From Bog-113 sp963752695 (GTDB lineage: Bacteria > Acidobacteriota > Terriglobia > Bryobacterales > Bryobacteraceae): a stretch of DNA of 64,000 nt. The first letter of the stretch is position 1. Each line of letters starts with the position of its first letter. Below, piece after piece: positions 41,650 through 48,967 of this stretch. The translations under genes were made by a program, and so were the position numbers. The notes under the pieces are model-generated. The model worked only from the letters and a program-made list of their open reading frames with translations. It was not told where the DNA came from and searched no databases. Location: contig CAVVZB010000004.1 in assembly GCA_963752695.1 (NCBI GenBank), positions 1-64,000 of the forward strand, in the 5' to 3' direction.

Positions 41650-43314
41650 ATGAATAGCCGGGGGGAAACGGAACCAACAATGTTGGACTTTCTGCACAAG
41701 TTATTCGCGGTCGACTTCATGGCGCATGTGTACTGCTTGCGGTTGCCCGAGGTGATTTGGCTGCACGTCACGTCGGACCTACTGATCGCGGCCTCGTATT
41801 TCGTGATTCCGCTGGCGCTTTTGAGCCTGGTGCGCCGGAGAGACGACCTAGCGTTTTCGTGGATGTTTCTGCTGTTTGGCGTGTTCATTTTGGCTTGCGG
41901 AACGACGCACTTGCTCAGCGTGTGGACGTTGTGGCATCCGATGTACCGGCTCGAAGGAGTGGTTAAAGCTCTGACGGCGCTGGCGTCGATGCCGACGGCG
42001 CTGCTTCTGTTCCGGTTATTGCCGCAGGTGAGCGCGCTTCCGAGTCCGGCGCGTTTGCGGGCGGAAATTGCGGAGCGCAAAGTGGCCGAGCAACGCGCGC
42101 TCACTCTGAATGCCCAGCTGGAGGGGCTGGTGGAGGACCGCACGGCGGAGCTGAAGGAGATCAATACGCGTTTGCGGGAGAGCGAAGCGCGGTTTCGCGC
42201 AGCAGCCGAAGCGGCCACGAACATTATCTGGACCAATGACGTTGACGGGCGAATGACCGGGGAGCAACCCGGCTGGAGCGCGTTTACCGGACAGACCCGG
42301 AACGAATACGAAGGCCATGGCTGGTCCGCGAAGGTACATCCCGAGGACGTGCAACCAACCATCGACAGCTGGATGCGTGCGGTGAGCGAACGGCGCAAGT
42401 TCGTGTTCGAGCATCGGGTGCAGCGCGTGGACGGGGCATGGCGGGTCTGCAAGATCAACGCGGTACCGATACTCGACGATCACGGGGATCCGGCCGAGTG
42501 GGTGGGCACGCATACCGACATTACCGAGCAGCGGGAAGCGGAGCAGGAAGCGGTACGGGCGAAGGTAGCAGCGGAGCAGGCCGACAGCGCGAAGAGTTCA
42601 TTCCTGGCAAGTATGAGCCATGAACTCCGGACGCCGCTGAACGCGATTATCGGCTATAGCGAGATGTTGGAGGAGGAACTTCAGGAATCGGGCCAAGCGC
42701 CATATATCACGGACTTGCGGAAGGTAAGGAACTCCGGCAAGCAGTTATTGGAGTTGATCAACGATCTGCTGGACTTGCGAAAAATCGAGGAAAGCCGGAT
42801 GGAAGTGGATCCGGAGACGATCGATCTAAGCGAACTTGTGAAGGACATCTCGGACACGGCGCATGGGTTGATGCAGAGGAACGGCAATCACTTCGAAGTG
42901 CACGTGCAGCCGGGGATTGGCGCCATGCACTCAGACGTGGCCAAGGTGCGGCAGAGTTTACTGAATCTACTTTCGAACGCGGCGAAGTTTACCGAGCGTG
43001 GCCGCATTACGCTTGACGTGGAAGCCGATGAGCGCGAAGTGGTGTTTCGGGTGACGGATACAGGGATTGGGATCTCGAACGAAAAGTGGAGCAAGTTGTT
43101 TGAACCGTTCAGCCAGGCGGATCTAAGCATCAGCCGCGTGTATGGCGGCACGGGTTTGGGATTGGCGCTGAGCCGCCGGTACTGCCGTTTGTTGGGGGGC
43201 GATATTACGCTGACGAGCGCGCCGGGCGAGGGGTCGATCTTTACGATCCGACTGCCGCGCTGGTATGGCGATTACCGGATGGAACCGGCGAATAACGGAA
43301 GCGGAGTCAGGTAA
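41650..43314 (+). CDS. Ethylene-receptor-like (ETR1-type N-terminus) histidine kinase with PAS domain
   Basis: A 554-residue membrane sensor kinase. Residues ~33-125 form three membrane helices matching the ETR1 ethylene-binding domain: SDLLIAASYFVIPL contains D43 and Y50, FILACGTTHLLSVWTLW contains I80, C83 and H87. The spacings D-Y (7), D-C (40) and C-H (4) equal those of D25, Y32, C65 and H69 in Arabidopsis ETR1, where Cys65 and His69 hold the copper ion that binds ethylene. A coiled linker, a PAS domain (~182-293), a dimerisation domain with H324 (SHELRTP) and an ATPase domain (N443, D470, GGTGLGL ~499-505) follow. There is no receiver domain. Start ATG 41650 or 41680. No adjacent response regulator is visible. 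Ethylene binding itself is inference. Confidence 0.88.
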   Translation: MNSRGETEPTMLDFLHKLFAVDFMAHVYCLRLPEVIWLHVTSDLLIAASYFVIPLALLSLVRRRDDLAFSWMFLLFGVFILACGTTHLLSVWTLWHPMYRLEGVVKALTALASMPTALLLFRLLPQVSALPSPARLRAEIAERKVAEQRALTLNAQLEGLVEDRTAELKEINTRLRESEARFRAAAEAATNIIWTNDVDGRMTGEQPGWSAFTGQTRNEYEGHGWSAKVHPEDVQPTIDSWMRAVSERRKFVFEHRVQRVDGAWRVCKINAVPILDDHGDPAEWVGTHTDITEQREAEQEAVRAKVAAEQADSAKSSFLASMSHELRTPLNAIIGYSEMLEEELQESGQAPYITDLRKVRNSGKQLLELINDLLDLRKIEESRMEVDPETIDLSELVKDISDTAHGLMQRNGNHFEVHVQPGIGAMHSDVAKVRQSLLNLLSNAAKFTERGRITLDVEADEREVVFRVTDTGIGISNEKWSKLFEPFSQADLSISRVYGGTGLGLALSRRYCRLLGGDITLTSAPGEGSIFTIRLPRWYGDYRMEPANNGSGVR

Positions 43315-44074
43315 GGCGGACGGAGGGCCAGGCTGGCGGGCGTTTTTCGCGGAATGCGCGGGCGCCTTCGAGGAAGTCGGGATCTTGCATCATTTGGGTC
43401 CGGACGAGGCGACCGTATTCGAGAGCGCTGGCGGTGGATTTGCCGCGAATCTCGCGCGCGTAGGCGAGGCCCGACTGGACGGCGCTGGCGCTTGCGCCAG
43501 CCAGGGATGACGCGAGCTCTGCGGCGCGGGCATCGAGCAGATGGGGAGCGATAACTTCGGTAGCCAGGCCATAGCGGAGCGCGTCAGGGGCGCTGAATAC
43601 GCGGCCGGTGAGCGCCAGTTCGATGGCGCGCCGTTCACCAAGGGCGGCCACCATGGCGGGGAAAATTAGCACTGGCCAGAGGCCGATGCGAACTTCAGTA
43701 AGGCCGAAGCTCGCCGAGTCGGCGGCGATCACGATGTGGGCGTTAGCCACCAAGCCAGTACCGCCCGCGAGAGCCGCACCGGAAACGGCAGCAACGACGG
43801 GTTTTTTGACCCACTCGCGGAAGGTAAATAGGCGGTCATGAGCTTCGGCCAGTGCATTCGGATCGACATTGCCGGCTTCTGAAAGATCCATACCCGCGCA
43901 GAAAGCGGGGCCGTTACTTGCTATGAGAATGGCTCCCACGGTGGCGTCATCGCCAGCTTCAGCGAGGGCGGTGGCGATGGCGCGGCAGGTAGCGAGATCG
44001 AGGGCGTTGCGCTTCTCCGGCCGGTTTAGCGTGAGACGCAGCAGACGGCCGTTGCGCGTGAGCTCAATCGACAT
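43307..44074 (-). CDS. Enoyl-CoA hydratase/isomerase family, LiuC-like
   Basis: A 255-residue crotonase. The start at 44074 (MSIELTRNGRLLRLTLNRPEKRNAL in segments) is chosen over an ATG at 44101. The oxyanion block is ASNGPAFCAGMDLS. The first crotonase glutamate position reads GGTGLV (no Glu), while the second is kept in GLTEVRIGLWP. This pattern is like methylglutaconyl-CoA hydratase of leucine breakdown rather than fatty-acid beta-oxidation hydratase. It overlaps the AtuA-like gene, its likely operon partner, by 11 bases and converges on the kinase gene with an 8-base overlap. Confidence 0.85.
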   Translation of the reverse strand: MSIELTRNGRLLRLTLNRPEKRNALDLATCRAIATALAEAGDDATVGAILIASNGPAFCAGMDLSEAGNVDPNALAEAHDRLFTFREWVKKPVVAAVSGAALAGGTGLVANAHIVIAADSASFGLTEVRIGLWPVLIFPAMVAALGERRAIELALTGRVFSAPDALRYGLATEVIAPHLLDARAAELASSLAGASASAVQSGLAYAREIRGKSTASALEYGRLVRTQMMQDPDFLEGARAFREKRPPAWPSVRLT

Positions 44075-44384
44075 GAATGGGTAAATCGAGAAGCGCGGCA
44101 CCGAAAGTTTTGCCTTGGGCGTCGACGCGCAGGGTAACGGTGCCGCCGCCGCCGAGAGCTTCGTGGAGCAGAAAATTGAGCGCGCCGATATTCGGAAGTT
44201 CGAAGCGCTCGACCGGGCCCTTAACGCGATCGCCGAACCACGCTTTCACACGTTCGGCAGTCACTTCACGGACGAGCGTGGGGTAATCGGCTGCGTGATA
44301 CGCGATGACACCGATATTTGCCGTGTCGCCTTTATCGCCGGAGCGCGTGTGGGCAATGTGGGAAAGCGGGACGGGCATTCCCAT
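44064..44384 (-). CDS. AtuA-like C-terminal domain protein
   Basis: A 106-residue small protein (HIAHTRSGDKGDTANIGVIAY ... ALNFLLHEALGGGGTVTLRVDAQGKTFG) that matches the C-terminal domain of AtuA-type proteins from acyclic-terpene and leucine catabolic loci, here as a separate gene. AtuA is essential for citronellol use in Pseudomonas but has no assigned reaction. It is upstream of and overlaps the LiuC-like gene. No acyl-CoA carboxylase subunits are seen, so only a fragment of the usual cluster is present. Confidence 0.78.
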   Translation of the reverse strand: MGMPVPLSHIAHTRSGDKGDTANIGVIAYHAADYPTLVREVTAERVKAWFGDRVKGPVERFELPNIGALNFLLHEALGGGGTVTLRVDAQGKTFGAALLDLPIHVD

Positions 44385-44415
44385 ACTGTAACGCGCGGCA
44401 GGCTAGGATTGAATA

Positions 44416-44979
44416 GTGTCCCTGCAACACCAATTTGACAGCAATTTTATAACGACATCGGTAGATTACGTATTCAATTGGGCCCGGAAGTCGGCGCTGT
44501 GGCCGCTGCAATTCGGGCTGGCGTGCTGCGCGATCGAGATGATCGCATCGACGACATCGCGCTTCGATATGGCGCGTTTCGGGGCTGAAGTTTTCCGGCC
44601 GAGTCCGCGGCAGGCCGATCTGATGATTGTGGCCGGGACGGTGACGCTGAAGATGGCGCCGGTACTCAAGCGGGTGTACGACCAGATGGCGGAACCGAAG
44701 TGGGTGATTTCGATGGGCGCGTGCTCCAGCGTGGGCGGCCCGTTCAATACCTACGCGGTGCTGCAGGGCGTGGACAAAATCGTGCCGGTGGATGTGTATA
44801 TCACGGGGTGTCCGCCGCGGCCGGAGAATTTGTTTTACGGACTGTTGAAGCTGCAAGACAAGATCGACCAGATGACAACGCTGGTGAAGCGGCCAACGGA
44901 AGTGGTGCTGGCTGAAAGCATGTTGGACGAGTTTAAGAATCAGGTGCGGATTGCGCAGGTTCAGAACCCGGTGATATGA
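44416..44979 (+). CDS. nuoB: NADH-quinone oxidoreductase subunit B
   Basis: A 187-residue peripheral subunit of complex I that binds the last iron-sulfur cluster (N2) before quinone. All four ligand cysteines are present: C37 and C38 in LACCAIEM, C103 in MGACSSVGG and C132 in TGCPPRPE. GTG start. No nuoA, nuoC or nuoD gene is adjacent, which is unusual. It is coupled to pgeF by an ATGA overlap. Confidence 0.95.
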   Translation: MSLQHQFDSNFITTSVDYVFNWARKSALWPLQFGLACCAIEMIASTTSRFDMARFGAEVFRPSPRQADLMIVAGTVTLKMAPVLKRVYDQMAEPKWVISMGACSSVGGPFNTYAVLQGVDKIVPVDVYITGCPPRPENLFYGLLKLQDKIDQMTTLVKRPTEVVLAESMLDEFKNQVRIAQVQNPVI

Positions 44980-45668
44980 GCGAGGGACCCGGGAGCGAAG
45001 TCCAGGGCGGATTCCGGATGGATGCCGACGGGAATTTACGCTCGGAACTGTTAGCGGAATTTCCGTGGGTGCGGCATGGCTTCGGGAGTCGCGCGGCGAA
45101 GCTGCCGGACATCGGGATGGCGACGGTGAAGCAGATTCACTCGGCTGAAATTTTGGATGCGAGCGGGGAAGCGGGTTTGCGCGGGGAAGCCGATGCGCTG
45201 ATTAGTGGGTCGAGCGGACTCGCCGTGGGGGTGAAGACGGCCGATTGTGTCCCGATTCTGTTAGTGGATAAAAGCCGTTGCGTCGTTGCGGCGATACATG
45301 CGGGCTGGCGGGGCACGGTGCGCGAGATTGTGAAGCTGACGATCGGGCGGATGCACGACCAATACGGTAGCGATCCGGCGGACATTTTTGCGGCAATCGG
45401 ACCGGCGATCGGAAGCTGTTGTTATGAGGTGGGTCCAGAGGTGGCACGGCAATTCACCCCGTGGAACAGGGATTTTGCGTTCACCGAAGCTAAAGAACAT
45501 CTGGATCTGGCGGGGATAAATCTGAAGCAATTGCTAGCTGCGGGAGTTCCGGAGTGGCAAACGGCTCTGGCGGGGATTTGCACAAAGTGCCGGAATGGCG
45601 AGTACTTTTCCTTTAGGAATGAAGGGGAAAAGGCCGGCCGGATGATTTCCTGGATCGGTGTGGCGTAG
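44976..45668 (+). CDS. pgeF: Peptidoglycan editing factor (laccase-domain, YfiH family)
   Basis: A 230-residue protein with the copper/zinc-type metal motif of the family: VKQIHSAEI, GVKTADCVPILL and HAGWRGTV supply the His, Cys and His. E. coli PgeF removes wrongly incorporated serine or alanine-like residues from peptidoglycan precursors (UDP-MurNAc-L-Ser hydrolysis). Overlaps nuoB by four bases; a strong terminator follows. Confidence 0.93.
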   Translation: MSEGPGSEVQGGFRMDADGNLRSELLAEFPWVRHGFGSRAAKLPDIGMATVKQIHSAEILDASGEAGLRGEADALISGSSGLAVGVKTADCVPILLVDKSRCVVAAIHAGWRGTVREIVKLTIGRMHDQYGSDPADIFAAIGPAIGSCCYEVGPEVARQFTPWNRDFAFTEAKEHLDLAGINLKQLLAAGVPEWQTALAGICTKCRNGEYFSFRNEGEKAGRMISWIGVA

Positions 45669-45672
45669 ACGT

Positions 45673-45705
45673 GAAAAAGGCGCATGAGAGTCATGCGCCT
45701 TTTTC
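45673..45705. terminator. Rho-independent bidirectional terminator
   Basis: A perfect 14-base-pair stem (AAAAAGGCGCATGA / TCATGCGCCTTTTT) around a GAG loop. The A and T tracts make it work on both strands, between the converging pgeF and DksA/TraR genes. Confidence 0.92.
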
Positions 45706-45722
45706 GAATTGCGGGAAAGGAT

Positions 45723-46109
45723 TTAGGCAGCGTGGGGCAGCAAGTCACGCATCATGTCGTCCTGCTCTTCGAATTCATGGCGGTCAGCCGCTTCCTGGCA
45801 CTTGATGCAGAACGAGGTCTGCGGAACGGCGTTGAGACGTTTCATGCTGATCTCTTCGTCGCAGTGCAGGCAGGTTCCAAAGCTTCCATCAGCGATGCGG
45901 GCGAGCGCGCCGCGAACTTGGCGCAACAGGTTCGATTCACGATCGAGGTTGCGGATGGCGAGTTCACGTTCTCCGGCGAGTTGCACTTCGTCGAGAGCGT
46001 CAGGGGTTTTTTCAATTGCGATATCTTCGCGATTGCGGAGGGCACCGCCAAGCTCGGCCTGGCGCGCCTCCAGGATTTTCTTAAACTTATCCAATTCAGC
46101 TTGGGTCAT
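45723..46109 (-). CDS. DksA/TraR-type zinc-finger protein
   Basis: A 128-residue protein with an N-terminal coiled-coil (residues ~1-75, LDKFKKILEARQAELGGALRN) and a C-terminal zinc finger (CLHC ... CIKC, about residues 82-106). DksA-like proteins enter the secondary channel of RNA polymerase and act with ppGpp. SD AGGAGA precedes the ATG. The coiled-coil tip carries DALDEVQLA rather than the DxxDxA motif of E. coli DksA, with Asp residues retained in part. Confidence 0.85.
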   Translation of the reverse strand: MTQAELDKFKKILEARQAELGGALRNREDIAIEKTPDALDEVQLAGERELAIRNLDRESNLLRQVRGALARIADGSFGTCLHCDEEISMKRLNAVPQTSFCIKCQEAADRHEFEEQDDMMRDLLPHAA

Positions 46110-46656
46110 TTCAAACTATCTCCTATCAAATACTTCACGAAATCATTAAGACGGTACAAACCGAAAAAAGTTTCAAAACCTTCGCAGCCCACGCTGAGCA
46201 AATTTGAGGCTCGGGGACTAATATCTAAGCACTAGGGGCGGAAAACCATCCGTTGGCACTAGCACTAAGCAATAGCGATGCCAAAGTGCTCTAGTGTAGA
46301 GAGCTCTGAAACAATATCAAAATTTTCAGCCGAATTGTGCAGGCTGGAAGTTATCGGATGAAACGGAATCGACCATTAGAGGTAGAACTCTGCAATCCGA
46401 GGGTGCTTTTAGTAACAAGCCTCTTGGTGGAGCGAAGAAGCAGGTTTGGCGGGAGGGAGCAGCGCCCGTCGAACCACCGGGAGCGAACTCCCGGCACAGG
46501 GACTTAGTTTGGCATGGATGGGGTGGGGCGTCAAGGCGTTTTTAAGGGAATCGTGTCTCGTACGTAAAACGATTGATCTCTGGGGCGCCACCCCTGCCTC
46601 CGGGGACCGTTGGAGGATTGCGACGGCGACTGCAAAAGGCACTCTGATTATAGAAG
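46110..46656. other. 547-base gene-free interval with RNA-like structures
   Basis: Upstream of the DksA-like gene. It contains an inverted-repeat nest at 46228-46296 and a 7-base perfect hairpin CCGGGAG-CGAA-CTCCCGG at 46477-46494. A 73-codon plus frame from 46446 starts within the hairpin and is not supported. Nothing else recognised. Confidence 0.5.
46228..46296. other. Potential structured RNA / pseudoknot-forming inverted repeats
   Basis: Pairing words occur in the order CACTAG (46230), TTGGCA (46253), AGCACT (46261), TGCCAA (46279), AGTGCT (46285), CTAGTG (46291). TTGGCA pairs TGCCAA and AGCACT pairs AGTGCT in an interleaved, pseudoknot-like order, with CACTAG/CTAGTG enclosing both. GCACTA occurs three times. 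Chance cannot be excluded. Confidence 0.35.
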
Positions 46657-48423
46657 TTAAGGGCTAGATCCTGCGGGGGGTAGGGAGGACTGGATTTGGA
46701 GATGTGCGAGGGGCTGGGCGGTGTCGGCATCTAAAAGAAAAAACTGCATTCCGGGGGCTAGCCAGTCGCCGCTTTGGGCCTCGCCGGTGGGACCTCCGGC
46801 TGCGAAGAGTTTCCCGGTGGGTGAACCAAGGCGGACTTCGACATGGCGCACGGGCGCGGACCAGCGCAATGTGGCGCGGGTGGGCGGGGAGTTTGGGGCG
46901 ATACTCTCGGGGGACGCGGTGAAGGAGAGTGCGCCCATGGCGGGGGATGACTTGGCGAGGTCGACGGCGGCGGCCAGTTCGGGGGCGGAGAGTTCGGGCG
47001 CGATTTGCGCGGGCGAAGGGCAGTCGACGATGTGTACCAGATGCTCCTCCATATTGAAGCGGAACCAGCGGGCGACCGGCTGCAGGCGCGCGGGGTTGGA
47101 CGCGTGGATCAACCGCAGGTTGATGGAAGCCCGCTCAGGAGCAGATTCCGGGACCACGACTGTCCAAGAACGCGCTGGACCGAGGTAACCCTCGACGAAA
47201 TCAGGAACGCGGAACGGGTTGTAGGGGCCGTCGATTCCGGTGACCAGAGATGCTTGGAGCGGCGCGGAGAGCGCGCGCATACGTTCGAGAGCGGGCAGCA
47301 GGTTACGTGTTTTCCATTCCTGTTGCGCCGCCCAGGAGGCATCGAGAGGAAAGGGTTTGGAATACGCGAGGAGCGTGAGTCCGTATATCAGAACGCCCCC
47401 AAGCGCGGCAACGATGCTCCAGACCGGGCGAGGTGGGAGCAAGTAGGAGCAGAGCAGGAACGGAGCGAGAACGAAGAGGATGCCTAGGCAGGAGTATTGC
47501 AACTCGAGGTGATTCGGGAGCGTGGCGTTCGGTAACCAGGAGAGGATGGCAAACGCGAGCGCGCCGAGGCTGGCACATAGGACCGGAAGCGATCGCCAGA
47601 GAGCGAGGATGAGGATCGCGGATAGAGCGATGACCAATGCCGGGTAGAAGATCGCAGAACTCAGGATATACAGCCCGTGAACGATGGAAGCCGGGGAGAG
47701 ATCGGCGTAGTAAGGGCTGGCTCGGTCTAGTTTTGAGCCGAGGAGAATCCATTTCGTTGAATTCCAGTGGATCGCGGCGGCCATGATCGCCAAGCTGTAG
47801 ACGAGTATGCCGGCGGTAGCCAGTTTTCGGCGTGGGTAGATGAAGAGACTTAGGAAGAGGAAAAACGCGAGCGGCGCGAAGTAGCTTTCTTTCGTGAACG
47901 CGAGGAGAGTGATCAGTCCGGCTGTACCGAGATAGAACGCCCGGTTTCCACTGTCGGCGAAGCTGTGCCAGGCGTGAAGGGTGAGCAGCAGGAAAGTGAG
48001 AGCGAAGACGGCGAAAGGATCGGCCTTCAGCTGCAGGTAGAAGCGCGGGTTGGCGTAAGCGAGCGCGATGAAGAGAGCGATGAACGGAAGTGGGATTGAG
48101 CGCTGGAAGAGTCGTTCGAGAAAGGTAATTACGAGCGCGGTGTTGAGGAAGGAAGCAGCGAACACGGGCGCGAGCACGTAGTACATCCCGAGGCGGCCGC
48201 AGAGGTCGAGCAGGATGTGTGCGATGGGCCGCGGGTATTGCTGGAGGTATGGGAGCAGGCCGAAGCCTCGGGCCGCCATGCCGACGTAGACGAAGTGGTC
48301 TTCGTGATAGATGGCGAGAGGATGGAAATATCCGGGGAAGAAGAAGCGGTAGGAAAGCCCGGCGATGACCGCGGTTAGTCCCGTGAGGAGGAGCACCCGC
48401 AATAGTCGTTGGGCAAAAGACAT
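46657..48423 (-). CDS. Large polytopic membrane protein, glycosyltransferase-like topology
   Basis: A 588-residue protein with roughly ten to eleven transmembrane helices in the first 400 residues, then a soluble C-terminal domain of about 190 residues. The plan resembles GT-C-type membrane glycosyltransferases or their DUF relatives. An early EDHFVYVGMAARG motif lies after the first helix, where GT-C enzymes carry acidic residues. The start at 48423 (MSFAQRLLRVLLLTGL) is chosen over a frame open to 48573. It follows a lipoprotein gene by 16 bases. Function not determined. Confidence 0.65.
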   Translation of the reverse strand: MSFAQRLLRVLLLTGLTAVIAGLSYRFFFPGYFHPLAIYHEDHFVYVGMAARGFGLLPYLQQYPRPIAHILLDLCGRLGMYYVLAPVFAASFLNTALVITFLERLFQRSIPLPFIALFIALAYANPRFYLQLKADPFAVFALTFLLLTLHAWHSFADSGNRAFYLGTAGLITLLAFTKESYFAPLAFFLFLSLFIYPRRKLATAGILVYSLAIMAAAIHWNSTKWILLGSKLDRASPYYADLSPASIVHGLYILSSAIFYPALVIALSAILILALWRSLPVLCASLGALAFAILSWLPNATLPNHLELQYSCLGILFVLAPFLLCSYLLPPRPVWSIVAALGGVLIYGLTLLAYSKPFPLDASWAAQQEWKTRNLLPALERMRALSAPLQASLVTGIDGPYNPFRVPDFVEGYLGPARSWTVVVPESAPERASINLRLIHASNPARLQPVARWFRFNMEEHLVHIVDCPSPAQIAPELSAPELAAAVDLAKSSPAMGALSFTASPESIAPNSPPTRATLRWSAPVRHVEVRLGSPTGKLFAAGGPTGEAQSGDWLAPGMQFFLLDADTAQPLAHLQIQSSLPPAGSSP

Positions 48424-48439
48424 CGCGGAGACGGCGCGG

Positions 48440-48967
48440 TTACTTAGCTTCGAGGCCGACCTGAGACACCACGATACCGAGCTGCCGGCGGTCGTTGCCA
48501 ACTGGTGGAAGCGACTTATCGAGCCAGAAATCGATGTGGACCGAGTTAGTGGCCAGAGCGGCGGCGGGGACATCGCGGGTGTAAGTATACGAGCCGGACT
48601 TGTTGTAAGTTTCGGGCGGTAGGGTGGTGTCGCCCACCTTGGCGGAGACGGTGAGGTTGTTGAGCTGTTGGATTTCCTGGTCGGTTAGAACCAGGCGCAG
48701 AGTGAGTTTCGCGCCTTTGGTGGCGGCTTGGGCCGGGGGCAGCAGATCGACGGAGAACTTCGGCGCGGTCCATCGCCAGGCGCCGTTTTCCAAATCGTAG
48801 AAGCCGGAGACGAGTTGCTTACCGGCATGCGGGTCGTACATGGGGAGGGTGCTCACCATGTCGCCGGGCTCGTCGACCTCGCTGACGGATTTATGGCTCC
48901 GGCAAGCCCACAAGGAGAGTGCGATTGCGGCGAGCGAGATGCAGAGTGCCCGGCGTTTGTTAATCAC
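48440..48967 (-). CDS. Probable lipoprotein, unknown function
   Basis: A 175-residue protein. The GTG at 48967 (or TTG 48970) overlaps the TAA of the molybdopterin gene and yields a signal peptide ending LSLWAC, a plausible lipobox. The mature part includes AGKQLVSGFYDLENGAWRWTAPKFSVDLLPP and a beta-sandwich-like remainder. This resembles small carbohydrate- or surface-associated domains but I cannot name a family. The open frame to 49213 merely overlaps the upstream gene. Confidence 0.6.
   Translation of the reverse strand: MINKRRALCISLAAIALSLWACRSHKSVSEVDEPGDMVSTLPMYDPHAGKQLVSGFYDLENGAWRWTAPKFSVDLLPPAQAATKGAKLTLRLVLTDQEIQQLNNLTVSAKVGDTTLPPETYNKSGSYTYTRDVPAAALATNSVHIDFWLDKSLPPVGNDRRQLGIVVSQVGLEAK

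Noticed and set aside
41523..42458. A 311-codon minus-strand frame
   Set aside because: It is the antisense of the histidine kinase, serine- and arginine-rich with no domain; its end runs through the repeat.
46441..46475. A stretch resembling the SRP RNA apical loop (CAGGTTTGGCGGGAGGGAGCAGC in two parts)
   Set aside because: The GGAA tetraloop with its closing CC/GG pairs is absent and no flanking stem is formed, so it is not ffs.
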